A stretch of DNA of 6,500 nt. Source: Thermomicrobiaceae bacterium (lineage in GTDB: Bacteria; Chloroflexota; Chloroflexia; Thermomicrobiales; Thermomicrobiaceae). The DNA lies in contig SKTL01000350.1 of the NCBI GenBank assembly GCA_007122555.1, positions 1 through 6,500 on the forward strand, in the 5' to 3' direction. A program made the translations under genes and the position numbers. Below are positions 1 through 5,852 of this stretch, in pieces (the stretch's first letter is position 1; every line of letters begins with the position of its first letter). The notes beneath the pieces are model-generated. The model was not told the origin of the DNA. It ran no database searches and saw only the letters and a list, made by a program, of their open reading frames with translations.

Positions 1-438
1 CAGGAAGAACTCCGGTTCCGGTCCGGTGTTGAACTTGTAGCCGAGTTTCGCCGCGCGCTCGAGCTGCCGCAACAGGACGGCTCGCGGGTCGCCCGGAAAG
101 ATGTCGCCGTTCGGGTTGTGAACCCAGCAGAGAACACGCGCGGTTACGTTCTTCTCGCGCTCCCAGGGAATGACGGCGAAGGTCGACAGGTCCGGCATGA
201 GGAACATATCGCTCTCGGCGATGCGCGCAAAGCCGGCGATCGACGAACCGTCGAACCACTGTCCATTCTCGATGACTTCCGGGAAGACCTCAATCGGGAT
301 CGCCACGCTCTTGACGATGCCCATAACGTCGGTGAACTGCAGGTTGATGAACTCGACGCCGTGCTCTTCACACTTGCGAAGAATCTCATCACCACTCGGG
401 ATGGTGGTGTTCGCGCCGATTGTCGTGGTGTCGATCAC
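1..438 (-). CDS. glnA: Glutamine synthetase type I, N-terminal part (3' end beyond the left edge)
   Basis: Cytoplasmic glutamine synthetase joins glutamate and ammonia at the cost of ATP; it is the central ammonium-assimilation enzyme. The minus strand reads open from a GTG at 438 to the window edge (146 codons). Visible are the beta-grasp segment FTDVMGIVKSVAIP (residues 35-48), the inter-subunit loop WFDGSSIAGFARIAESD (61-77) with the conserved catalytic Asp of DGSS (D63), and GPEPEFFL (139-146), whose two glutamates (E141, E143) match metal-ligand glutamates of the family. About two thirds of the catalytic domain is outside the window. The GTG start is chosen because AGGAAAGGG lies 8 nt upstream. 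The frame stays open further upstream, with an in-frame ATG at 570, but that start lacks a ribosome site and would run through the leader hairpins. About 34 residues precede FTDV, slightly more than in many homologues, so the exact start is less certain than the identity. Confidence 0.95.
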   Translation of the reverse strand, partial: MIDTTTIGANTTIPSGDEILRKCEEHGVEFINLQFTDVMGIVKSVAIPIEVFPEVIENGQWFDGSSIAGFARIAESDMFLMPDLSTFAVIPWEREKNVTARVLCWVHNPNGDIFPGDPRAVLLRQLERAAKLGYKFNTGPEPEFFL

Positions 439-446
439 GATATCTG

Positions 447-455
447 CCCTTTCCT
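447..455 (-). promoter_or_regulatory. Ribosome binding site of glnA
   Basis: AGGAAAGGG on the minus strand lies 8 nt before the GTG at 438. It is the best Shine-Dalgarno match in this leader and decides the start codon of glnA. It lies outside both predicted leader hairpins, so those hairpins do not bury it directly. Confidence 0.7.
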
Positions 456-474
456 GACTGCTGATGTCAACGGG

Positions 475-496
475 CGCCGGGCTCCGTTGCCCGGCG
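475..496 (-). promoter_or_regulatory. GC hairpin in glnA leader (downstream stem)
   Basis: On the minus strand, CGCCGGGC (496-489) and GCCCGGCG (482-475) form a perfect 8-bp stem around a 6-nt loop, AACGGA. It ends 36 nt before the glnA start codon. The stem is terminator-like in strength, but the sequence after it (CCCGTTGACATC) has no U-run, so a simple intrinsic terminator is not supported. The upstream arm, extended by one base to 497, is also complementary to 550-542, which makes this hairpin mutually exclusive with a 9-bp alternative pairing. The structure is seen in the sequence; a regulatory role is inferred. Confidence 0.5.
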
Positions 497-499
497 GTG

Positions 500-521
500 C
501 GGGATGCGACTTCACATCCCG
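500..521 (-). promoter_or_regulatory. Hairpin in glnA leader (upstream stem)
   Basis: The minus-strand RNA would fold CGGGAUGUG / CGCAUCCCG into a 9-bp stem with one G-U pair and an AAGU tetraloop. On the plus strand the corresponding position is a C/A mismatch, so the fold favours the minus-strand RNA, which is the glnA transcript. Only three bases separate it from the next hairpin (496-475). Its role is unknown. It sits inside the loop that the alternative 550-542 : 497-489 pairing would close. Confidence 0.45.
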
Positions 522-541
522 ATAGCAAATGGTACGTGTGG

Positions 542-550
542 CCGCCGGGC
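542..550 (-). repeat. Alternative pairing partner in glnA leader
   Basis: On the minus strand this reads GCCCGGCGG. It is a direct repeat of the 482-475 segment (8 of 8 bases, GCCCGGCG) and the exact reverse complement of 497-489 (9 of 9). An RNA starting upstream of 550 could therefore pair this segment with 497-489 and prevent the 496-475 hairpin. A DNA-level reading is also possible: three copies of a short GC-rich protein-binding motif in alternating orientation. Confidence 0.4.
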
Positions 551-586
551 GGAACTACGGGCTGGAACATGAATTTTTCAGGCGAA

Positions 587-605
587 TTTGTGCGAATTGC
601 ACAAA
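587..605. promoter_or_regulatory. Inverted repeat, candidate operator upstream of glnA
   Basis: TTTGTGC-GAATT-GCACAAA is a perfect 7-bp inverted repeat with a 5-bp centre, 12 bp beyond the stop codon of the MFS gene and 149 bp before the glnA start. Symmetry and size fit the site of a dimeric helix-turn-helix regulator such as the LacI or CRP/FNR types. It is not the NtrC arrangement (GCAC to the left, GTGC to the right). The arms are A/T-rich at their base and no U-run follows on the minus strand, so a terminator for the MFS gene is unlikely. A chance occurrence cannot be excluded. Confidence 0.3.
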
Positions 606-617
606 AAGCAGGTGGAG

Positions 618-1964
618 TTAGTCAGCTGTGGATGACTGGCGCTCTTCGTGTTCCGATTTCGGGTCATCGATGACCTTGTGTTTCAGGCGGTAGAGCAATC
701 CACCGAGGATCCCGATTCCGCAGAGCGCGGCGCTGACGACAACGGCTCCTGAGACCGACCAGTACTCGGCCAGCGTGCCGACGAACAGATTGCCGAGCGG
801 GGCGGTCCCCTGGAAGAGAAAGATGTACACGCCCATGACCCGGCCGCGCATTTCCGGCGGGGCAAGCAGTTGCAGGCGGGAGTTCGCCGTTGCGGTAAAC
901 ACAATGCTTGCGGCGCCGAGACCGATCAGGAGCACCACGGTTAGCGGCAGAAGGGTGGACAATCCCACGGCGGCCAGCATCACGGTAAATGATATCCCGC
1001 CGAACATGAACATCTTCTCGGTTGGCTTGCTGATATACGCGACGAACAGCGCCGCGGCGACGGAGCCGACCGCCATCGCCGAGGTTAGCGCTCCGAATCC
1101 AAAAGCTTCGGTTCCGAGCACGTAGCGCGCGATAAGCGGCAGGATCAGGCTGAAGTTGTAGCCGAAGAGTCCGACGAACGCCATGACGATAATGATGATC
1201 AGCACCGGAGGCGTGGTGAGCGAGAAGCGTATCCCTTCCTTGAACTGATCGAGCATATTGCCCTTGAGCGGTCGCTCAACCAGGTGTAGTTCCGAGTTGC
1301 GGATCATCGCCAGCGCGCCGATGACAGCGGCGAAGCTCACCGCGTTCACCAGAAACGGAATCGCCAGTCCGAAGGCCGCGATCATTGCGCCGCCCAGCGC
1401 GGGGCCGAACATGCGCGCCGAGTTGAACAGGCTGGAGTTGAGCGCGACCGCGTTGGCGATCTGATCACGTCCGACCATCTCGGCGACAAATGCCTGTCTG
1501 GTCGGGTTCTCGATGGCCACGGCAATGCCGTGGACCGCCGAGAGTACAAAGACATGCCAGACCTCCACGAGATCGGTGAGGACAAGTAATCCGAGCGCCA
1601 GCGCCTGAACAGCCATCAGCGCCTGCATGGAGATAATCACCGGGCGTTTCGGCATGCGATCGGCGATCACCCCGCCGAACAGCGATAGCAGCATGATCGG
1701 GGTGAACTGGAGCGCGGTGACAGCGCCGAGCAGGAACGAGGAATCGGTGAGCTCCAGCACCAGCCAGGCAAGGGCGATGCGCTGAATCCAGGTGCCGGTC
1801 ACTGAAAAGAGTTGACCGATGTAGAACAGACGGTAATTGCGGTTTCGAAATGATGAGAAGGTACGGAGAAAACCGCGAGGTCCGGCGGCGACCGGCGCCG
1901 GATGCTCGTCAGCTCGCCTATTGGACTCGTCCGGAGCGCCAGGCTCCTGCCCTCGAGAGCTCAT
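618..1964 (-). CDS. MFS transporter, MFS_3 (EntS-like) exporter family
   Basis: A 448-residue major facilitator protein with about 12 hydrophobic segments, a soluble basic N-terminus (about 1-40) and a charged C-terminal tail (about 427-448). The opening FRNRNYRLFYIGQLFSVTGTWIQ is characteristic of the MFS_3/EntS group. The cytoplasmic loop between helices 2 and 3 carries motif A, GGVIADRMPKRP (97-108). Other group hallmarks are the PTRQAFVAEMV stretch (154-164), the NSARMFGPALGG region (181-192) and a second-half loop at about 361-380 that includes PPEMRGRVMGVY (369-380). Members export siderophores, drugs or other small molecules by proton antiport; the substrate here cannot be read from sequence. 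The ATG at 1964 has no clear Shine-Dalgarno sequence, and no other good start precedes helix 1. It lies 90 nt downstream of the EamA gene on the same strand, with a possible promoter of its own in that gap. Family assignment is secure; substrate is unknown. Confidence 0.93.
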   Translation of the reverse strand: MSSRGQEPGAPDESNRRADEHPAPVAAGPRGFLRTFSSFRNRNYRLFYIGQLFSVTGTWIQRIALAWLVLELTDSSFLLGAVTALQFTPIMLLSLFGGVIADRMPKRPVIISMQALMAVQALALGLLVLTDLVEVWHVFVLSAVHGIAVAIENPTRQAFVAEMVGRDQIANAVALNSSLFNSARMFGPALGGAMIAAFGLAIPFLVNAVSFAAVIGALAMIRNSELHLVERPLKGNMLDQFKEGIRFSLTTPPVLIIIIVMAFVGLFGYNFSLILPLIARYVLGTEAFGFGALTSAMAVGSVAAALFVAYISKPTEKMFMFGGISFTVMLAAVGLSTLLPLTVVLLIGLGAASIVFTATANSRLQLLAPPEMRGRVMGVYIFLFQGTAPLGNLFVGTLAEYWSVSGAVVVSAALCGIGILGGLLYRLKHKVIDDPKSEHEERQSSTAD

Positions 1965-1999
1965 AACGCTGCAATCGTTCTCAGTCTCGGACCATCCAT
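1961..1999 (-). CDS. Possible 12-codon leader ORF overlapping the MFS start
   Basis: On the minus strand an ATG at 1999 opens a short frame, MDGPRLRTIAAL, whose TGA stop overlaps the MFS start codon as ATGA. Such overlaps allow translational coupling, which would be useful because the MFS ATG has no visible ribosome site. If the TATACT at 2009-2004 is the promoter -10 box, transcription would begin within a base or two of this ATG, giving a leaderless start. Nothing in the peptide is recognisable. A 12-codon frame can arise by chance, so this is a hypothesis only. Confidence 0.2.
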   Translation of the reverse strand: MDGPRLRTIAAL

Positions 2000-2003
2000 T
2001 TTC

Positions 2004-2009
2004 AGTATA
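2004..2009 (-). promoter_or_regulatory. Candidate -10 box of the MFS gene
   Basis: TATACT on the minus strand matches the sigma-70 -10 consensus at five of six positions and lies in the 90-nt gap between the EamA and MFS genes, 39 bp before the MFS ATG. No good -35 is found at 16-18 bp (the region reads GACCCGCG); the nearest partial match, ATGACC, is spaced about 20 bp away. This makes it a tentative promoter. Confidence 0.35.
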
Positions 2010-2054
2010 CGGCGCCTTCCCAAATCGCGGGTCATCAGCCGGACATTCGATTCG

Positions 2055-2954
2055 CTATCCGAACAGGGCGATCAGCACGACCCCGCCGGTTATGACGACC
2101 GCCGCAAGGATTCGAGGAGGTGTCATGACCTCTTTCAGGAAGATCATCCCGAGGAACGCCCCGAACAGGACGCTGACTTCTCTCAGGGGGACAATGTAGC
2201 TCACCGGAGCGATGGTCATCGCCGCGAGGACGATCAGGTAGGTGCCCTGAACGAAGAGCCCGCCAAGCAAAACCAGGAACGGATTCGCCCGTATCTCGCG
2301 CCAGGCGTCGCCCCGATGTTTCGCCATGACATACGGCGTCAGACCGACCGTCATGCTGACGAAGATCAGGTAGCCGTAGACGAGTGGATGCGCGTGTTCC
2401 ACGCCAACCTTGTCGACCAGTGAATAGGCGGCGATGGTCAGCCCGGTGATCAGCGCGTAGATTGCTCCGCGATTGGCGCTCATCCGGTGCTGGATCGTTG
2501 TCTCCTGACGCGCCGGTCCAAACGCGCCAACGATCTCCCGGATGTGAAGCCCGATAATCCCCAGCAGCACAAGACCGATGCCGAACACCCCTGTCGCCGA
2601 GATGTTCTCGCCCAGCACGGGAACCGCCACGATCGGGACCAGCATCACCCCGGTTCCGCGTGAGATCGGATACGCGATCGAGAGGGCGCCATAGCGGTAG
2701 GCCTGCGAGAGAAACGAGATGTAGAGGATGTGCAAACCCCCGGTGGCGATGACGAAAGGCCAGGCGGACGACGGCAGTCCGTGTTGCAGCAACGCCCAGG
2801 AAAAGACGGGGAGAAAGATGAGCATCGACGCGGTGTTCACCAGCCAGAGAAACGCCAGCGGATGAGAGCTGCGTTTGGCCAGCATGTTCCATGTCGCGTG
2901 CATCAGCGCCGAGCAGAGCACCATCAGGGTCGCCAGAGCAGTCATGCGAAGCAT
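2055..2954 (-). CDS. EamA/DMT-family transporter
   Basis: A 299-residue inner-membrane protein of the drug/metabolite transporter superfamily, with two EamA repeats of about five helices each (roughly 5-137 and 163-297) joined by a short polar linker (about 138-162). Both repeats end in the family signature: YRYGALSIAYPISRGTG (86-102) running to VLGE (113-116), and APVSYIVPLREVSVLFGAF (249-267) running to FLKE (272-275). Length is typical for the family. EamA proteins mostly export amino acids, nucleosides or other metabolites; the substrate is not predictable here. The start may be ATG 2954 or ATG 2945 (residues 1 and 4). Neither has a good ribosome site, and the choice does not affect the fold. 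It is divergent from the DinB/thioredoxin pair and followed on its own strand by the MFS exporter. Confidence 0.92.
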   Translation of the reverse strand: MLRMTALATLMVLCSALMHATWNMLAKRSSHPLAFLWLVNTASMLIFLPVFSWALLQHGLPSSAWPFVIATGGLHILYISFLSQAYRYGALSIAYPISRGTGVMLVPIVAVPVLGENISATGVFGIGLVLLGIIGLHIREIVGAFGPARQETTIQHRMSANRGAIYALITGLTIAAYSLVDKVGVEHAHPLVYGYLIFVSMTVGLTPYVMAKHRGDAWREIRANPFLVLLGGLFVQGTYLIVLAAMTIAPVSYIVPLREVSVLFGAFLGMIFLKEVMTPPRILAAVVITGGVVLIALFG

Positions 2955-3070
2955 CTTAGCATGTTGTTAACACGATAGCGGGAGATGCATCCTGATCGTT
3001 AGGCGACGTCGCAACTCTGGTAGCATCATGAGAGAAGAACTTGCCAACGGCTTATCAGAAGGACGGCGTC
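2955..3070. other. Divergent intergenic region
   Basis: This 116-bp gap separates the minus-strand EamA gene from the plus-strand DinB gene and should hold both promoters. I see no convincing -35/-10 pair for either direction. Small palindromes TGTTAACA (2965-2972) and GCGACGTCGC (3003-3012) are present but are of a size expected by chance. If the DinB gene used TTG 3041 the gap would shrink to 86 bp. Confidence 0.4.
3057..3063 (+). promoter_or_regulatory. Ribosome binding site of the DinB gene
   Basis: AGAAGGA lies 7 nt before the GTG at 3071. It is a better spaced and better matched site than the AGAGAAGA in front of the in-frame TTG at 3041, and is the reason for choosing the GTG start. 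Confidence 0.5.
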
Positions 3071-3565
3071 GTGCGGGAAATCGAGGAACTACGCGACCGG
3101 ATCGACCAGGCGCACCGCGATTTCTTCGATGCGCTTGAAGGCTTCGACGATACGGCGCGCGAGACGCAGCCGATTTGCGGCGTGTGGTCGGCGCGGGATG
3201 TCGCCGGCCATCTGGCGGACTGGCACCTGGAGATTGTCGAGGCCGTCCGACGGCTGCGCGCCGGAGAGCAGCCGAAGCGTTTTATCCGCGACATTGATGC
3301 CTACAATCACGATCAGGCGGCGCTTCGCGGGATACAGAGCTGGGCGGATGCCGCGGCGGATCTGCACGATGCCTGGGAGAAGGTCATCGATTCGCTCGAA
3401 CAGGTTGACGAGGACGAGTTTCACCGGATTGGCCCGCTTCCGTGGGGAACGGTCGATCGAATAGGCGGGTTCTATCGTCGAATTGCCAGACACACCCGGG
3501 CGCATGCCGACGAGGCGCAATCCTGGCGGATGCGAATGCTCGGCGTGCGAGAGCGGGACGAATAG
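3071..3565 (+). CDS. DinB-superfamily (DinB_2-like) protein
   Basis: A 164-residue helical protein (174 if TTG 3041 is used) of the DinB/YfiT-like four-helix-bundle superfamily. Counting from the TTG, the signature WSARDVAGHLADWH (49-62) gives the first metal-ligand histidine (H57), and the last helix carries an HxxxH pair, HTRAH (151-155). This is the three-histidine arrangement that binds a divalent metal in the family. Known relatives include bacillithiol and mycothiol S-transferases and mycothiol-dependent maleylpyruvate isomerase; many others are uncharacterised. The name recalls B. subtilis DinB and does not mean DNA polymerase IV. The TAG stop is 17 nt before the thioredoxin-like gene, so the two are probably co-transcribed. 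A thiol-dependent detoxification role is plausible from family and neighbour, but the substrate is unknown. Confidence 0.85.
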   Translation: MREIEELRDRIDQAHRDFFDALEGFDDTARETQPICGVWSARDVAGHLADWHLEIVEAVRRLRAGEQPKRFIRDIDAYNHDQAALRGIQSWADAAADLHDAWEKVIDSLEQVDEDEFHRIGPLPWGTVDRIGGFYRRIARHTRAHADEAQSWRMRMLGVRERDE

Positions 3566-3582
3566 ATTGGCGGCGAGTGCTG

Positions 3583-4134
3583 ATGTTGAACTGGGAATAT
3601 GATTTTGACGAGGCTTGCCGGCGATCGCTTGACGAACGGAAGCCGCTGTTCATTGACGTAATGAAGGATCCGTGCGCCGGATGCGAAAAGCTGGAACGCG
3701 AGACGTTTTCAGACGACGAGGTTCAGAAACAGTTGACTGACCGGTTCGTGCTGCTGAAACTCGACCTGTTCAAGAGCCCCAGACCCGTGCTGAGGCCCCT
3801 GAACGCGATCTGGACGCCGACGCTTCTCTTCGCCGATCGCCGCGGGACGGTGCACTACCGGAGCGTGAACTTCCTTCCCCCGCGTGAGTTCCTTACCGTG
3901 CTGGATATCGGGCAATCCCATGTCGATCTTCGCTGGACGCGCACGGATGCGGCGATAGAGCGGTTGCAGGCGGCGTTCGAGCATGATCCCGAGGGCAAAC
4001 TGGCGGACGAGGTCATGTACTGGTGGGGGATGGCGGTTTTCCTCAAGACAAACTCAAACCCTGAGATGTACCGGATCTGGGATGATCTGCGAGAACGATT
4101 TCCCGATTCCATCTGGTCAGCCCGAGTTCCGTAG
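3583..4134 (+). CDS. Thioredoxin-fold protein with CAGC motif
   Basis: A 183-residue cytoplasmic protein without signal peptide. It opens with WEYDFDEACRRSLDERKPLFIDV (4-26), then the redox motif C31-A-G-C34 followed by EKLERETFSDDEV, as in the Thioredoxin_7/DUF255-like group, in which the CxxC sits at the start of a helix. The cis-proline expected opposite the active site is present in WTPTLLFADRRG (T78-P79). After the fold (to about 120) comes a helical tail of about 60 residues, rich in Trp and charge (VMYWWGMAVFLKT, then RIWDDLRERFPDS), which may be TPR-like. The frame is open upstream into the DinB gene. ATG 3583 is preferred because the fold begins right there; GTG 3577 is an equal-frame alternative, and the ribosome site (GGCGAG) is weak. 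It probably acts as a thiol reductase or isomerase; the partner is unknown. It is likely co-transcribed with the DinB gene. Confidence 0.85.
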   Translation: MLNWEYDFDEACRRSLDERKPLFIDVMKDPCAGCEKLERETFSDDEVQKQLTDRFVLLKLDLFKSPRPVLRPLNAIWTPTLLFADRRGTVHYRSVNFLPPREFLTVLDIGQSHVDLRWTRTDAAIERLQAAFEHDPEGKLADEVMYWWGMAVFLKTNSNPEMYRIWDDLRERFPDSIWSARVP

Positions 4135-5826
4135 CTATTTCTCGCCGGGTCCGGATACCCGATCACCGGGCTGGACTCCGCTTTCGATCATCTGATCGAT
4201 AATGTCCGCGGCTTCCTTGGCCGCGTCCGGATACGGCATTAGTACCAGATCGACGTTCTCATCGCGTAAGCGATCGGCAACGCTATCGATGGCGGCCGTG
4301 ACCCCGATATTGCACGGATAGCCGTGGTGTTCCAGCCCGTGAATCAGCGACCGGCTGACATGTTCGTCACGCATTGTTGAGATGATCCATTTTGACCCTG
4401 GCGGCAGGGATCCCGGAAACTCCGGGTCTTCGGCATCGCCGTATGCCGTGTGCATACCGAGTTTCTTCCACATCTCTACGACTTCAGGGTCGAAGTCGAC
4501 GCCAAGAACGGTGTGACCCCGATCGTGTAGTTGTTGAAACAGATTGCCGCCGTAGCGCCCGAGGCCGTAAACGATGACGTCCGGGCGGAACGAATCGTCG
4601 TCGCCGAGATCCTTTTCGATGTCGCGCTCCCGCTCGAATATGGACAGGTACTTGCCGATCCGCTCGTAGATCTGGTGCGAGTACAGGATCAGATAGGTCG
4701 ATGTTCCGATTGTTACGAGTCCGACGAGGGTGATGAGCCCAAGCGTTTCGTCGTCAATATGCCCGACCGCAAGGCCCATTGCGGCAAGGATCAGCGAAAA
4801 CTCGCTGATCTGCGCCACGGTCAGCCCGGAAAGAAAGCCGGTGCGCTTGCGATATCCCATCAATCCGGTGATTGTCATAACGATGATCGGGTTGCCGATT
4901 AAGACGAATGCTGACAGAGCCAGTGCAGGAACGATCTGGGCGCCCAGCTGTGAGAGATCCAGGTCCGCGCCGAGAGACAGGAAGAAGAAGAGCAGCAGGA
5001 AATCACGAAGACTGACCAGGCGCGTGCCAATCGCTTCGCGAAATGGGGTGGACGCCAGGGAGACTCCGGCGATGAACGCGCCGACTTCCTTACTCAACCC
5101 GAGCATATCTCCCGTTGCGGCGAGTATGAGCGCCCAGCCAATCGCCGCAAGCACCAGCAGTTCCTGGGATCTGGCGAAGATGCGAAAGACCGGCTGGATT
5201 GCATAGCGGGTGATGACGACGATCCCGGCAACGAACAGCGTCCCGTAAAGCAGGACCAGGCCGGTTTCCCGTAGCAGGCTGTCTCCTTCGCCGTCACCAG
5301 CGCCGAACGCGGTCAGTCCGATCATGACGAGCACCACCATGATGTCCTGAACGATCAGCAATCCAATGGCGATTCGGCCGTGGAGGGAGTCGATCTCCCG
5401 CTTGTCGGAGAGCAGCTTGACGATAATGATCGTGCTGGAAAAGGTCAGCGCCACCGCCACGTAAAGAGCGTGGAGCGTACTGATACCCAGAAGAATCGTT
5501 ATCCCGAAACCGATAATCGAGGTGAACAGTACCTGCCCGACTCCGGTGTAGAGGGCAACCGGACCGGACTGCCGGATGAGTCCGATGTCGAGCTTCAGTC
5601 CGACTACGAAGAGCAACAACGCGATGCCCATCGTGGCGAGCAATTCGAACGCTTCCTGATCTTCGATTATGCTCAGCCAGGCTGGCCCGGCAATGATGCC
5701 GACGGCGATGAATGAGATGATGAGTGGTTGCCGCAGCAAGGTCGCGATTGCGCCCACAATGATCGCGACGATCAGCAGCGCGGCGAGCTCATAGAATGCG
5801 TTGTCGAACTGAAGAAGGTCCGCCAT
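4135..5826 (-). CDS. CPA2-family (Kef-type) cation:proton antiporter with RCK domain
   Basis: A 563-residue monovalent cation:proton antiporter. Residues about 10-385 are a Na_H_Exchanger-type membrane domain of roughly a dozen helices, with the Kef/CPA2 landmarks FSSTIIIVKLLSDK (129-142), LLIVQDIMVV (156-165, containing the Q160-D161 pair) and GAFIAGVSLA (249-258). A charged linker (about 386-414) leads to a cytoplasmic TrkA-N/RCK domain from about 416, with the Rossmann loop GLGRYG (421-426) and the acidic residue ending strand 2 (D444 in GVDFD), which indicates NAD(H)-type nucleotide control of transport. No TrkA-C domain follows. It would exchange K+ or Na+ for H+ in pH and ion homeostasis; the ion cannot be told from sequence. 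It starts 26 nt after the nucleotidyltransferase gene, so is probably its operon partner, with a weak ribosome site. Its stop abuts that of the thioredoxin-like gene. Confidence 0.93.
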   Translation of the reverse strand: MADLLQFDNAFYELAALLIVAIIVGAIATLLRQPLIISFIAVGIIAGPAWLSIIEDQEAFELLATMGIALLLFVVGLKLDIGLIRQSGPVALYTGVGQVLFTSIIGFGITILLGISTLHALYVAVALTFSSTIIIVKLLSDKREIDSLHGRIAIGLLIVQDIMVVLVMIGLTAFGAGDGEGDSLLRETGLVLLYGTLFVAGIVVITRYAIQPVFRIFARSQELLVLAAIGWALILAATGDMLGLSKEVGAFIAGVSLASTPFREAIGTRLVSLRDFLLLFFFLSLGADLDLSQLGAQIVPALALSAFVLIGNPIIVMTITGLMGYRKRTGFLSGLTVAQISEFSLILAAMGLAVGHIDDETLGLITLVGLVTIGTSTYLILYSHQIYERIGKYLSIFERERDIEKDLGDDDSFRPDVIVYGLGRYGGNLFQQLHDRGHTVLGVDFDPEVVEMWKKLGMHTAYGDAEDPEFPGSLPPGSKWIISTMRDEHVSRSLIHGLEHHGYPCNIGVTAAIDSVADRLRDENVDLVLMPYPDAAKEAADIIDQMIESGVQPGDRVSGPGEK

Positions 5827-5852
5827 GATTGCCCGTTCTCGGTGAAACCTGT

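Noticed and set aside
465..470. Perfect TTGACA -35 box on the minus strand in front of glnA
   Set aside because: The only -10-like bases at usable spacing overlap the GTG start codon (about 438-445), which would remove the ribosome site from the transcript. Probably chance, unless the true start is further inside the gene.
118..525. Plus-strand open frame of 135 codons opposite glnA and its leader
   Set aside because: It is antisense to a clear glutamine synthetase coding frame and has no recognisable motif.
439..570. N-terminal extension of glnA to an in-frame ATG at 570
   Set aside because: The frame is open, but no ribosome site precedes ATG 570, the extra 44 residues look unlike glutamine synthetase, and the stretch contains strong hairpins, which suggests a non-coding leader.
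2035..2892. Open frame of 285 codons on the minus strand across the EamA gene
   Set aside because: It lies in another frame of the EamA gene on the same strand. Its translation is rich in Arg, Gly and His with no membrane segments or known motifs, as expected of a GC-rich shadow frame.
3003..3012. Palindrome GCGACGTCGC in the divergent intergenic region
   Set aside because: Several perfect 10-bp palindromes are expected by chance in 6.5 kb, and no promoter element is recognisable around it.
3041..3070. TTG 3041 as the start of the DinB gene
   Set aside because: It is possible, but TTG is a rarer start and its ribosome site is weaker than AGAAGGA spaced 7 nt before GTG 3071. Kept only as an alternative.
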